Positions 6,436 to 12,077 of a DNA stretch of 12,077 nucleotides are shown here, in pieces. The stretch covers positions 1 through 12,077 of the forward strand of contig JAOUPE010000021.1 of assembly GCA_029880025.1 (NCBI GenBank). Reading direction: 5' to 3'. Source of the stretch: Caldifarciminota bacterium. GTDB lineage: Bacteria > Hydrothermota > Tepidihabitantia > Tepidihabitantales > JAOUPE01. Position 1 is the stretch's first letter, and each line of letters starts with the position of its first letter. Under the pieces are notes generated by a model, which was given only the letters and a program-made list of their open reading frames with translations, was not told the DNA's origin and did no database searches. The translations under genes were made by a program, and so were the position numbers.

Positions 6436-8059
6436 AATATTCGCCGCCGTAGCCGCCGGGTGGCATCGGTGGAGCTTTTTCCTTTTCCGGTATTTCTGCT
6501 ATCGCACATTCGGTAGTAACAAGTAGGGCAGCGACACTCGCCGCATTTTGTAATGCAGCGCGAGTTACCTTAGTCGGGTCAATAATGCCGTTTTCAAACA
6601 TATCTTCGTATTTCAGTGTTTCGACATTAAATCCAACTGCCGCTTTTTCCGATTTAACCTTTTCGAACACGATTGAACCATCCACTCCAGCATTTTCCGC
6701 CAGTATCCGAATCGGCTCTTCTAAGGCTTTACGCACGATATTGACACCAATCTGTTCATCGCTTTCAAGCTTCATCTTATCCAAAGCCGGTAAGCAGCGA
6801 ATCAAAGCAACCCCGCCGCCGGGAACGATTCCTTCTTCGACCGCGGCTCGAGTGGCATGAAGTGCATCTTCGACCAATGCTTTTCTCTGTTTCATTTCGA
6901 CTTCGGTTGCCGCTCCAACATTGATTACGGCAACACCACCGGCTAGTTTTGCCAGTCGTTCTTGCAGTTTCTCTTTGTCGTAATCCGATTTGGTCTCTTC
7001 AATCTGTTTTCGAATCGAATCGATTCTGCCCTGGATATCCTTTTTCGCACCGGCACCTTCAACGATTGTGGTATTCTCTTTGTCAATCGTGATTCGTTTT
7101 GCCTGACCCAAATCCGAAATCTGAACATTCTCTAATTTGATTCCGACATCCTCGGTGATAAGCCGACCATTGGTTAGAACCGCAATATCTTCCAGCATTG
7201 CCCTTCTTCTTTCACCATAACCAGGCGCTTTTACTGTGCAGCATTGCAAAGTTCCACGGATTTTATTTACCACCAAAGTGGCTAAGGCTTCGCCTTCAAC
7301 CTCTTCGGCAATAATCAAAATTGGTTTGCCTTTCTGAGCAATTTTTTCGAGCAAAGGTAAGAGGTCGCGCATCGAAGAAATCTTCTTTTCATAGAGTAAG
7401 ATGTAGCAGTCTTCTAAAACCGCCTCCATCTTGTCCGGATTGGTAATGAAATAGGGCGAGAGATAACCGCGGTCAAACTGCATACCTTCTACTACTTCAA
7501 GGGTTGTTTCCATCGACTTTGCTTCTTCGACTGTAATTACGCCTTCTTTGCCGACTTTTTCCATAGCATCGGCAATCAGGTTACCAATTGTCGCATCGTT
7601 ATTAGATGCAATCGTTGCAACCTGTGCGATTTCTTGTCGGCCAGTGGTCTTTTTCGCAATTTTTTTCAACTCGGCGACCACGGTTTCGACCGCCTTATCA
7701 ATTCCCCGTTTCACTGCCATTGAATTGGCACCGGCGGTTATTACTTTTAAACCTTCACGATAGATCGCTTCGGCTAAGACCGTAGCCGTGGTAGTACCGT
7801 CACCTGCCACATCAGAAGTTTTCGAAGCAACTTCTTTTACCATCTGAGCGCCCATATTTTCGAATTTATCTTCAAGCTCGATTTCCTTGGCGACCGTAAC
7901 ACCATCTTTGGTAATGGTGGGGGCTCCCCATTTTTTATCGATTACGACATTATGTCCTTTTGGCCCCAAGGTTGCTTTGACCGCATTGGAAAGCATCTCG
8001 ACGCCCTTAAGCATCGACCTTCGGGCATCTTCATCAAATTTTAATTGTTTTGCCGGCAT
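6434..8059 (-). CDS. groL: Chaperonin GroEL (60 kDa)
   Basis: The 541-residue protein is a full-length type I chaperonin. It forms a double heptameric ring that encloses unfolded proteins and, with GroES and ATP, helps them fold in the cytoplasm. Visible landmarks are LGPKGHNVV (31-39), the nucleotide-binding VAGDGTTTATVLA with Asp87, the apical segment YLSPYFITN, the VKAPGYGERR region (Tyr where Phe is commoner), and VEDALHATRAAVEEG with Asp396, equivalent to the ATP-hydrolysing Asp398 of E. coli. The tail PPMPPGGYGGEY replaces the usual run of Gly-Gly-Met repeats. ATG 8059 has an AAGGAGG site (8066-8072) lying within the end of groES; only one base separates the two genes, so translation is probably coupled. 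The gene ends in a strong terminator. Confidence 0.98.
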   Translation of the reverse strand: MPAKQLKFDEDARRSMLKGVEMLSNAVKATLGPKGHNVVIDKKWGAPTITKDGVTVAKEIELEDKFENMGAQMVKEVASKTSDVAGDGTTTATVLAEAIYREGLKVITAGANSMAVKRGIDKAVETVVAELKKIAKKTTGRQEIAQVATIASNNDATIGNLIADAMEKVGKEGVITVEEAKSMETTLEVVEGMQFDRGYLSPYFITNPDKMEAVLEDCYILLYEKKISSMRDLLPLLEKIAQKGKPILIIAEEVEGEALATLVVNKIRGTLQCCTVKAPGYGERRRAMLEDIAVLTNGRLITEDVGIKLENVQISDLGQAKRITIDKENTTIVEGAGAKKDIQGRIDSIRKQIEETKSDYDKEKLQERLAKLAGGVAVINVGAATEVEMKQRKALVEDALHATRAAVEEGIVPGGGVALIRCLPALDKMKLESDEQIGVNIVRKALEEPIRILAENAGVDGSIVFEKVKSEKAAVGFNVETLKYEDMFENGIIDPTKVTRAALQNAASVAALLVTTECAIAEIPEKEKAPPMPPGGYGGEY

Positions 8060-8060
8060 C

Positions 8061-8357
8061 TTAATCCTCCTTCTTTTCGATAACGGCTAATACGTCTTCT
8101 TCTCTCATAATGAGCAGTTCTTTGTCGTCGATTTTTATTTCGTTACCAGAATACTTGCCGAATAAAATTATATCACCTTTTTTTACATCCATGGGAACTC
8201 TTTTGCCGGATTCGTCAATTCGACCCGGACCAACTGCAATTATTTTTCCCTGCTGAGGTTTTTCCTTAGCAGTATCCGGGATTATAATATTACCCTTTTT
8301 AACTTCTTCTTCAATTCTTTCGACCAAGATACGATCTTGCAAGGGTCTAACTTTCAT
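8061..8357 (-). CDS. groS: Co-chaperonin GroES (10 kDa)
   Basis: The 98-residue GroES caps the GroEL ring as a heptamer. It shows the family start MKVRPLQDRILVER, the mobile loop with the GroEL-binding hydrophobic triplet Ile-Ile-Ile in KKGNIIIPD, GKIIAVGPGR, and the KKGDIILFGKYSG and EDVLAVIE strands. An in-frame TTG 18 nt further upstream would add six residues, but ATG 8357 is preferred because it matches the family start and has AAAGGAGG 7 nt upstream (8365-8372). It is 50 nt after the BCAM0308-family gene and one base before groEL. No CIRCE inverted repeat (TTAGCACTC-N9-GAGTGCTAA) is found in the upstream spacer. Confidence 0.97.
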   Translation of the reverse strand: MKVRPLQDRILVERIEEEVKKGNIIIPDTAKEKPQQGKIIAVGPGRIDESGKRVPMDVKKGDIILFGKYSGNEIKIDDKELLIMREEDVLAVIEKKED

Positions 8358-8407
8358 AAGTCTGCCTCCTTTCAATTGTCATTTGAATATAATTAAGTTA
8401 TTTCCTT

Positions 8408-8908
8408 TTATCTTTTCCAATAAACTCTTGCCTGTTTATTATTCCGACTGAATCTGAATTCCACCTCTCCATTATAAGCTCGATGCATAGCTTTGCCAAT
8501 CGCCACTGCCAGATTTTCCGATGTCGTTTCAACGTTAAGTTCATTACCCTTCTCTTTTAGACTCATTATACGGTCAAGAGGATTCCGTAGAAGTTCTCGT
8601 TTTTCCTCATTGTGAATCAGATTGATAATCTCTGTCTTATGCTTGTCTATAAAATCACTCTCACTCGAGATGGATACCATTCCCATTACGAAATGGTCTT
8701 CTATCTTACGGCATGACGGACACTTGTGTTTCTGGGCAACGTCTTTAACCGCTTCGAAAATATGGTCGTCTTTGGCCCATCGTTTATTATGATATATTAA
8801 TCCGCAGACTGGGCAGATGGTTGGCTCTGGGTAAGCCTTTCTGGTTAGGTAGGGGTCATCCAGTTTTGGTCTAGGCCCAGAACGGGCTTTTCCTCTATTA
8901 ACAGGCAT
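8408..8908 (-). CDS. BCAM0308-family zinc-binding protein of unknown function
   Basis: The 166-residue protein resembles, as I recall the family, BCAM0308-type proteins: a basic N-terminus, DPY (18-20), PEPTICPVCG (Cys32/Cys35), a second knuckle CPSC (Cys63/Cys66), then an alpha/beta region with RNPLDRIMSL (108-117), ETTSENLAVAIGKAMHRAYN and the closing RVYWKR. The four cysteines should hold one zinc. The C-terminal part resembles a small RNA-binding-like domain with distant similarity to NMD3-type ribosome factors, but this is a guess and no role is established. It stands 50 nt before groES and 76 nt after tRNA-Val with no clear terminator on either side, so it probably belongs to the chaperonin transcription unit. 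There is no Shine-Dalgarno; the start is the first ATG, in a TATATTTTT context. Confidence 0.72.
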   Translation of the reverse strand: MPVNRGKARSGPRPKLDDPYLTRKAYPEPTICPVCGLIYHNKRWAKDDHIFEAVKDVAQKHKCPSCRKIEDHFVMGMVSISSESDFIDKHKTEIINLIHNEEKRELLRNPLDRIMSLKEKGNELNVETTSENLAVAIGKAMHRAYNGEVEFRFSRNNKQARVYWKR

Positions 8909-8984
8909 AAAAATATATTAAAATCAAATTAAGTTTATAAATTTATAACTTCTAACCCCAATCGCCATTTTCGGTTTATTAATC

Positions 8985-9059
8985 TGGGCGATACCTGAGT
9001 TGAACAGGTGACCTCCTCCTTGTAAGGGAGGCGCTCTAGCCAATCTGAGCTAATCGCCC
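8985..9059 (-). tRNA. tRNA-Val (anticodon UAC)
   Basis: The minus strand folds into a complete cloverleaf of 75 nt: a 7-bp acceptor stem GGGCGAT/ATCGCCC with discriminator A; D stem GCTC/GAGC with a GG-containing loop; anticodon stem CCTCC/GGAGG with loop CTTACAA (anticodon TAC at 9024-9022); variable loop AGGTC; and T stem ACCTG/CAGGT with loop TTCAACT. CCA is not encoded and must be added enzymatically. The mature 5' end is only about 9 bases after the -10 box, so the primary transcript has almost no 5' leader. No clear terminator follows. Confidence 0.96.
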
Positions 9060-9067
9060 GAATTTTT

Positions 9068-9095
9068 ATTATAGAAAATATATTTTACTTGTCAA
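9068..9095 (-). promoter_or_regulatory. Consensus promoter for tRNA-Val and probably the genes after it
   Basis: On the minus strand TTGACA (9095-9090) and TATAAT (9073-9068) are both perfect consensus hexamers with a 16-base spacer. Initiation is expected within a few bases of the tRNA 5' end. As no terminator is evident after the tRNA, transcription may continue into the BCAM0308-family gene and groESL. Confidence 0.8.
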
Positions 9096-9110
9096 TATGC
9101 CAAAAAGTCC

Positions 9111-9138
9111 TTGACAATTTAATTACTTAGGTTAAAAT
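9111..9138 (+). promoter_or_regulatory. Promoter of the M6 metallopeptidase gene
   Basis: TTGACA (9111-9116) and TAAAAT (9133-9138) have a 16-base spacer. It is arranged back to back with the tRNA promoter; the two -35 boxes are 15 bases apart and lie in an inverted repeat TTGTCAA/TTGACAA. No other good plus-strand promoter was seen before the ATG at 9376. Confidence 0.65.
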
Positions 9139-9139
9139 T

Positions 9140-9375
9140 TAATAACTATTTTTTGAACTCGAACTTTGTTAAAGGGGTATTATTGTTTTGTCAAAGCACT
9201 GATTATGAATTTTTAGCCGGTACTGAGAAATGGTTTTTACCGGTACGATAGATATATGAAATTGGTTAAATTGGTGCGCGCCAGTTATAAAACTGGGGAT
9301 AAAATAAATTGTTCATTTTCATCCTGCCCTGGCGGGCAAGAACGGGACTCATTTAAAAAATAAAAGGAGGATGTA
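9140..9375 (+). promoter_or_regulatory. Structured 5' leader of the M6 metallopeptidase gene
   Basis: About 230 nt between promoter and start codon hold three possible hairpins: CCGGTA/TACCGG (9217-9243, 15-nt loop), CCAGTT-ATAA-AACTGG (9281-9296) and TGCCC-TGGC-GGGCA (9325-9338). None is followed by a T run, so they are not ordinary terminators. A 35-codon open frame (ATG 9256 to TAA 9361-9363) ends exactly where the peptidase ribosome binding site AAAGGAGG (9363-9370) starts, but it has no good ribosome binding site of its own. No known riboswitch was recognised. Confidence 0.4.
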
Positions 9376-12077
9376 ATGAAGAAGTTCAACTGTGTTCAAA
9401 CAATCATCACAGTTTGTCTAATCTCACTTTTACCTTCCTTGATTTTCTCAATGCCACCGATTGAAGGACTTAAGATTCCAGAGAGTTTTCTTGAGGAAGA
9501 TGCAGAACTCGGAATTAATATCTCAACCAATCCGATTCGGGATATTGGCAAAAAAGGTATCCGCAATACTCTTGGCGATATAACTCTATTGGTTTCTGGC
9601 ACCAAGCGGTTTCCAGTTGTTTTGATTAAATACCCTGACTATGATAGTATGTATTCAGTATCGAATTTTCAACAGATGCTATTCAACGGTCCTTGGACCT
9701 CAGGAACGGCAAAAGATTATTATCATGAAATTTCGTATAATATCTTCACTCTCGATGGAACTTGTTATGGTTGGTATACTGCGGACAGTAATCGGGCTTA
9801 TTATGGTCGAGCCAATGGTATGACGAGGGCAGCCATGCTGGCAAAAGAGGCTGCTCAAAAAGCTGACCCCTTTGTCGATTATAGTCAATTTGACAATGAT
9901 GGTGATGGTTATGTTGACTGCTTTACCTGTCTCCATTCTGGCTATGGCTATGAAGAAACCGGAAACGGTGCTGATATCCATTCCCATTCCTGGAGTTTCA
10001 CCGGTGCAGGTATTGGTGCTTATCTAACCAATGACGGTGTATGGATTAATCAATATGTCATCGATCCAGAAAGAAGTAACTCCAGCAACAATGGCACAAT
10101 GGTTACAATTGGTGTTTTTTGTCACGAATGGGGTCATGCTTTAGGTCTGCCTGACTTGTATGATACTGATGGTGGAGGAGAAGGGCTTGGTCGGTGGTGT
10201 TTAATGAGTTCTGGCTCTTGGGGGGCGAGTGCACCAAGTTCGCCCTGGTTTCCAAGTCACATGTGTGCCTGGGCGAAAATGGAATTGGGTTGGTTAAATC
10301 CCACCGCAGTCAGGGTACGCAATTTTCGTTCACTGCCACAGGTTGAGACCAATTCGAAAGCCTATTGGCTAATGAGCCAGGGCGTAACTTACAAAGAATA
10401 TTTTTTGGTCGAGAATCGCCGCAAAACCCATTTTGATACCTTAATGTATAATTCCGGACTGCTAATTTACCATATTGATGATTATGTGATAAATTCTCGT
10501 TGGTCGACCAACCAGGTAAATGGCGGTGGTGCATTTCCTTATGGGGTTGCTTTAGAACAAGCCGATGGTTTGAATCACCTCTGGAACGGCATCAATCGCG
10601 GGGATGCTGGAGACCCTTATCCTGGCACAACAAATAATATTGCTTTTGACAGTACCGGCACAAATCCTAATTCCCTGAGTAATGCCAGTACGATAACTGC
10701 TTGCGGCGTAAATCAAATTCCAGCCTCAGCGCCAACCGTGTCACCCTTTATGTATTCAGCTTTTATTGGTTCATTTACCGGTGGTCCAGATGCTAGTGGC
10801 TATCGATGGATTGACTCAGATACGACCAGCGGTCCAACTTATTCCTGGATTGATATAACCTCGGTTGATGCTTTTCTTGGAAGGGGCAATGATGCTTTAT
10901 ATTCTTTTGTCCTGCCCTACAATTTTAATTTCTACGGAACTAACTATACAGATGTACGGGTTTCTACGAACGGCTGGCTCAGCTTTGGACCTAGCCCTGG
11001 TAATAGCTTCCCAGGCAATACGTCAGTTCCTAACGCCGGTGCACCAAACCAAGCGGTTTTTGTCTTTTGGGATGATTTGAATTTGTTGGTAAGTGATAGC
11101 GGTGGAATCTATTATCAGACTCTAGGTAGTGCACCGAATCGTTACACTGTGGTAACCTGGCAAAATGCAAGAAGGAACGGTGCTGGACGTCCTGGGACTG
11201 CTTCTTTCCAGGCAATTCTCTATGAGAACGGCACGATTATCTTGCAATACCAAGGAGCAGGTTTTTCGGATACACTTTATAACTGGGGAAGGAGTGCAAC
11301 TGTAGGAGTTGAAAACTCGACCGGAAATGTTGGTCTCGAATATCTTTATGACGGTGTACCCAATGGCAACCTTTTATCCGCCGAGCGAGCGATTAGATTC
11401 TACCCTAGCCTGATACCGGCAAATGAAGATGTTGGCTCGGTTGCAATTTTCTCACCTGTAGGAAGATTAGATTCGGCAACAACGATTGTTCCCCAATGCA
11501 GTGTCTACAATTATGGAGATACCTTGATCGATAGTTTTCCCGTAATTTTCCGAATAACCGGACCGGGTCCGATTATTTGGACTGATACTCAGATGGTTTA
11601 TAGTCTTGACACCGCTACTGGTACAACCGTTAGTTTTAATAATTGGACTGCAGGACAACGCGGTAGTTATACCACGCGCTGTTCAACTGCCCTTACTGGT
11701 GATGTGAATACTTCTAATGATTGGCAAGACAGTTCGTTTATAGTTGACGTCCACGATGCTGGTGTAATTGATATTGTTGCCCCAACCGGGCTCGTTGCCA
11801 AAAATAGTGTTATCACACCCCAAGCAACAGTACGCAACTATGGAAGTGTTAGAGATTCTTTTGATGTGATATTGACGATTGGTGCAAGTTATTTGGACAC
11901 GGTATTCATTGCCCTTGACCCCAATACCCAGACTACAATCAATTTTGCTAATTGGACTGCAACTCCAATTGGCACACATCTTGTCCGCTGTACAACTGCC
12001 TTAGCTGGTGATTTAATTAGCATAAATGATATCCTATCCGATTCGGTAATGGTTTATGATGATGATGTTGGAGTAGT
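9376..12077 (+). CDS. Secreted M6-family (immune inhibitor A-like) metallopeptidase with CARDB repeats (3' end outside window)
   Basis: From ATG 9376, set by AAAGGAGG 5 nt upstream, the frame runs 900 complete codons to the edge without a stop. A signal peptide (MKKFNCVQTIITVCLISLLP, ending near LIFS) is followed by a short pro-region and an M6 zinc peptidase domain to about residue 450. Its zinc site is HEWGHALGLPD: His250 and His254 with Glu251 as base and Asp260 as likely third ligand, followed by LMSSGSW as the Met-turn. DNDGDGYVD (173-181) looks like a calcium-binding loop. Residues about 497-680 form a beta-sandwich with VSTNGWLSFGP, of a type I cannot name. CARDB-like repeats start at 685, 794 and 897. 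Such enzymes are exported and degrade extracellular protein; the repeats probably aid binding or spacing (inference). It is transcribed away from the tRNA/groESL block. Confidence 0.92.
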   Translation, partial: MKKFNCVQTIITVCLISLLPSLIFSMPPIEGLKIPESFLEEDAELGINISTNPIRDIGKKGIRNTLGDITLLVSGTKRFPVVLIKYPDYDSMYSVSNFQQMLFNGPWTSGTAKDYYHEISYNIFTLDGTCYGWYTADSNRAYYGRANGMTRAAMLAKEAAQKADPFVDYSQFDNDGDGYVDCFTCLHSGYGYEETGNGADIHSHSWSFTGAGIGAYLTNDGVWINQYVIDPERSNSSNNGTMVTIGVFCHEWGHALGLPDLYDTDGGGEGLGRWCLMSSGSWGASAPSSPWFPSHMCAWAKMELGWLNPTAVRVRNFRSLPQVETNSKAYWLMSQGVTYKEYFLVENRRKTHFDTLMYNSGLLIYHIDDYVINSRWSTNQVNGGGAFPYGVALEQADGLNHLWNGINRGDAGDPYPGTTNNIAFDSTGTNPNSLSNASTITACGVNQIPASAPTVSPFMYSAFIGSFTGGPDASGYRWIDSDTTSGPTYSWIDITSVDAFLGRGNDALYSFVLPYNFNFYGTNYTDVRVSTNGWLSFGPSPGNSFPGNTSVPNAGAPNQAVFVFWDDLNLLVSDSGGIYYQTLGSAPNRYTVVTWQNARRNGAGRPGTASFQAILYENGTIILQYQGAGFSDTLYNWGRSATVGVENSTGNVGLEYLYDGVPNGNLLSAERAIRFYPSLIPANEDVGSVAIFSPVGRLDSATTIVPQCSVYNYGDTLIDSFPVIFRITGPGPIIWTDTQMVYSLDTATGTTVSFNNWTAGQRGSYTTRCSTALTGDVNTSNDWQDSSFIVDVHDAGVIDIVAPTGLVAKNSVITPQATVRNYGSVRDSFDVILTIGASYLDTVFIALDPNTQTTINFANWTATPIGTHLVRCTTALAGDLISINDILSDSVMVYDDDVGV
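11428..12077 (+). repeat. CARDB-like repeats of the M6 peptidase (two complete, third cut by the edge)
   Basis: Units begin at 11428 (EDVGSVAIFSPVG), 11755 (DAGVIDIVAPTG) and 12064 (DVGVV), with periods of 109 and 103 residues. They share VPQCSVYNYG / TPQATVRNYG, the FNNWTAG / FANWTAT strand and YTTRCSTALTGDVN / LVRCTTALAGD with each other and with the C25 protein repeats, but they are clearly more diverged from one another at the DNA level. Confidence 0.8.

Noticed and set aside
8358..8375. Upstream TTG start for groES adding six residues
   Set aside because: The added residues are encoded by the ribosome binding site itself; ATG 8357 matches the family N-terminus and has correct spacing.
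8931..8951. Near-perfect 21-nt AT-rich palindrome before the BCAM0308-family gene (centre TATAAATTTATA)
   Set aside because: It could be an operator, but in such AT-rich sequence it can arise by chance, and it does not fit a terminator or a known operator.
8909..8984. Terminator after tRNA-Val
   Set aside because: No GC-rich stem followed by a T run was found on the minus strand; only weak AACC/GGTT pairing.
9396..9987. Open frames opposite or out of frame with the M6 gene (9396-9605, 9641-9823, 9700-9987)
   Set aside because: The uninterrupted 900-codon frame with signal peptide and HEWGH motif explains this DNA.

Overview
This is a bacterial chromosomal segment: it carries a groES-groEL pair, a bacterial-type tRNA-Val, sigma70-like TTGACA/TATAAT boxes and AAGGAGG ribosome binding sites. 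It is moderately AT-rich. Two very large secreted peptidases (gingipain-type C25 and immune-inhibitor-A-type M6), both carrying CARDB-like beta-sandwich repeats, suggest an uncultured, particle- or protein-degrading lineage such as candidate phylum WOR-3 ('Stahlbacteria') or a relative. That taxonomic placement is an inference from gene style; no marker in the window proves it.

Layout. From the left edge to 4680 (minus strand) runs a 1560-codon open frame with no stop in the window. It encodes a signal peptide, a pro-region, a C25 cysteine peptidase domain with its His and Cys, a small Ig-like domain, six tandem ~102-residue CARDB-like repeats and a kelch-like propeller that runs off the edge. 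Its own promoter (4875-4902) and a leader of about 190 nt lie upstream. Then, still on the minus strand, come rtcA (RNA 3'-phosphate cyclase, 4976-6055), an FmdB-type zinc ribbon gene (6091-6375), a strong hairpin terminator (about 6381-6435), groEL (6434-8059), groES (8061-8357), a BCAM0308-family zinc-binding protein (8408-8908) and tRNA-Val(UAC) (8985-9059). At about 9090-9116 two consensus promoters stand back to back. The leftward one drives the tRNA and perhaps the BCAM0308/groESL genes. The rightward one drives an M6 metallopeptidase gene (9376 to the right edge, 900 complete codons, no stop reached) behind a leader of about 230 nt that can form several hairpins.

How it fits together. 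The centre is a housekeeping block of protein folding (GroESL), RNA end processing (RtcA), two small zinc-ribbon proteins and a tRNA. It is flanked by two exported peptidases that share the same repeat module, an Asp-Val-Gly start and a Thr-Arg-Cys-Ser-Thr core. The two peptidase genes are the largest coding regions here and both are incomplete. No mobile element, CRISPR array, phage gene or defence system was seen. The most unusual features are the C25/CARDB/kelch architecture with near-identical neighbouring repeats, heptanucleotide tandem repeats inside rtcA, and the tRNA/BCAM0308/groESL arrangement without a CIRCE operator.
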